Assembly: GCA_023440865.1 (NCBI GenBank)
Contig: JAEXRM010000206.1
Location: forward strand, 1-23,434
From: Bacillota bacterium
GTDB taxonomy: Bacteria; Bacillota; Clostridia; DSM-8532
DNA: 23,434 nt
Direction: 5' to 3'
Below the pieces are notes generated by a model. It worked only from the letters and a program-made list of their open reading frames with translations, was not told where the DNA came from and did no database searches. The position numbers and the translations under genes are program-made. Shown here piece after piece: positions 22,672 to 23,434 of the stretch (the stretch's first letter is position 1; every line of letters begins with the position of its first letter).

Positions 22672-23301
22672 ATGGTTGTCCGCAGCGTCATGACATCCAA
22701 TCCGTTCACCATCACACCCGACACCACCATCGTCGAGGCACTCTCGATCATGCGCGAGAAGGGCATCCGACGCCTTCCCGTGCTCAAGGGAGACAAGCTT
22801 GTCGGCATCGTCACCAAACGCCGCCTGCTCGAGGTCTCCCCTTCCCCCGCCACGACATTGAGTGTCTTCGAGATGAACTACCTGCTCGCGAAGACCACCG
22901 TCAAGGACATCATGACCCGGGAGCTCTTCACGATCGGACCCGACGCGCTGCTCGAACAGGCGGCCGTGATCATGGGCGACAACAACGTCGGCGGTCTGCC
23001 CGTCGTCGAGAAGGGGAAGCTGGTCGGCATCATCACGGAGAAAGACATCTTCAAGTCGTTCGTCGAGATCCTCGGCTTCCGCGATCCCGGCAGCCGCATC
23101 TGCGTCGATTACGGCACGGACCGGCCGGGCGTGCTGGCCTCCCTGTCCTCGATGATGGCGGACATGGGCATCAACATCTCCCACATCGCCGTCTACAAGA
23201 ACGAGATCATCTTCCGCGTGAACACGAAGAACGTGGACGACCTCATCATCCGCCTCAAGGAGAAGGGATTCCAGGTGACATCGGTGTTCCGGGGAGAATA
23301 G
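22672..23301 (+). CDS. CBS-CBS-ACT domain protein (AcuB-like)
   Basis: The 209-residue protein has two CBS domains. The first covers about 1-55: SVMTSNPFTITPDTTIVEAL and RRLPVLKGDKLVGIVTKRRL. The second covers about 76-130: DIMTRELFTIGPDALLEQAA and GGLPVVEKGKLVGIITEKDI. An ACT domain (about 142-209) then begins VDYGTDRPGVLASLSSMMAD. CBS pairs bind adenine nucleotides and ACT domains bind amino acids, so this is probably a sensor responding to energy state and amino acid supply; the partner is unknown. The architecture resembles AcuB but no acuA or acuC gene is seen. It lies 99 nt after livF with AGGAGGG 6 nt before the ATG, and is probably cotranscribed with or close to the liv operon. Confidence 0.88.
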   Translation: MVVRSVMTSNPFTITPDTTIVEALSIMREKGIRRLPVLKGDKLVGIVTKRRLLEVSPSPATTLSVFEMNYLLAKTTVKDIMTRELFTIGPDALLEQAAVIMGDNNVGGLPVVEKGKLVGIITEKDIFKSFVEILGFRDPGSRICVDYGTDRPGVLASLSSMMADMGINISHIAVYKNEIIFRVNTKNVDDLIIRLKEKGFQVTSVFRGE

Positions 23302-23434
23302 GGCGGGAGGCAATTGCTCCGTCGCCGTCCTCGGATGGAAGCGGCCGGCAAGCCGCCCGCATCCATCCTGCGGGAGTGCTCCTGCGCAAATGCCCCCCGC
23401 CTGCGTTGAATGGGTGAAGGGACAAATGGAGAAC
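23302..23434 (+). other. Downstream spacer and possible start of a next gene
   Basis: A nested GC-rich inverted repeat (GGATGG...CCATCC enclosing GCGGC/GCCGC) lies at about 23334-23369 without a T tract. An ATG at 23426 (reading MEN) follows GAAGGGA and could begin another plus-strand gene, but only three codons are visible. Confidence 0.3.

Overview
This 23.4 kb window is GC-rich DNA that reads as a chromosomal segment of a high-GC Firmicute, probably of the class Clostridia. The evidence is a Mini-III RNase gene followed by a probable rlmB gene, a T-box riboswitch, a cyclic-di-AMP receptor, a Gram-positive (DinR-type) LexA box, strong AGGAGG ribosome-binding sites, and TTG/GTG starts. No insertion sequence, phage gene, CRISPR array, tRNA or rRNA was seen. 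The genus cannot be named from the sequence.

Left part (1-8864, all minus strand). A partial gene, probably rRNA methyltransferase rlmB, has an N-terminal extension built of 8-residue KPRTEGG(F/Y) repeats. It follows the Mini-III RNase gene mrnC. Next come a small helix-turn-helix protein and an rsfS-leuS-mutY operon. That operon has its own promoter and a T-box leader whose specifier reads as a leucine codon. A 57-nt hairpin repeat is duplicated between rsfS and leuS, and mutY overlaps the leuS stop. Upstream lie an RlmI-like SAM methyltransferase and a CPBP intramembrane protease.

Middle part (8980-14802, plus strand). Starting from a divergent promoter region: a membrane-anchored VanW protein, a rubredoxin-like small protein, a RluA-type pseudouridine synthase, the c-di-AMP receptor DarA, and an MFS transporter overlapping a cupin gene. 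Rho-independent terminators separate several of these units.

DNA-repair part (14803-17580, minus strand). A two-gene operon encodes a radical SAM protein of the TIGR03916 type and its DUF4130 partner (TIGR03915 type), a family pair predicted to act in DNA modification or repair. Its promoter overlaps a perfect match to the Bacillus-type LexA box. The radical SAM protein carries a QMSLF motif resembling sliding-clamp-binding peptides and then a Pro/Gly-rich tail. Together these point to an SOS-induced, clamp-associated repair system, which is the most interesting item here. Downstream is a probable 6S RNA gene.

Right part (17700-23434, plus strand). A branched-chain amino acid ABC transporter operon runs livK, livH, livM, livG, livF, followed by a CBS-CBS-ACT protein. 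A strong promoter precedes livK and a hairpin terminator/attenuator separates livK from livH.
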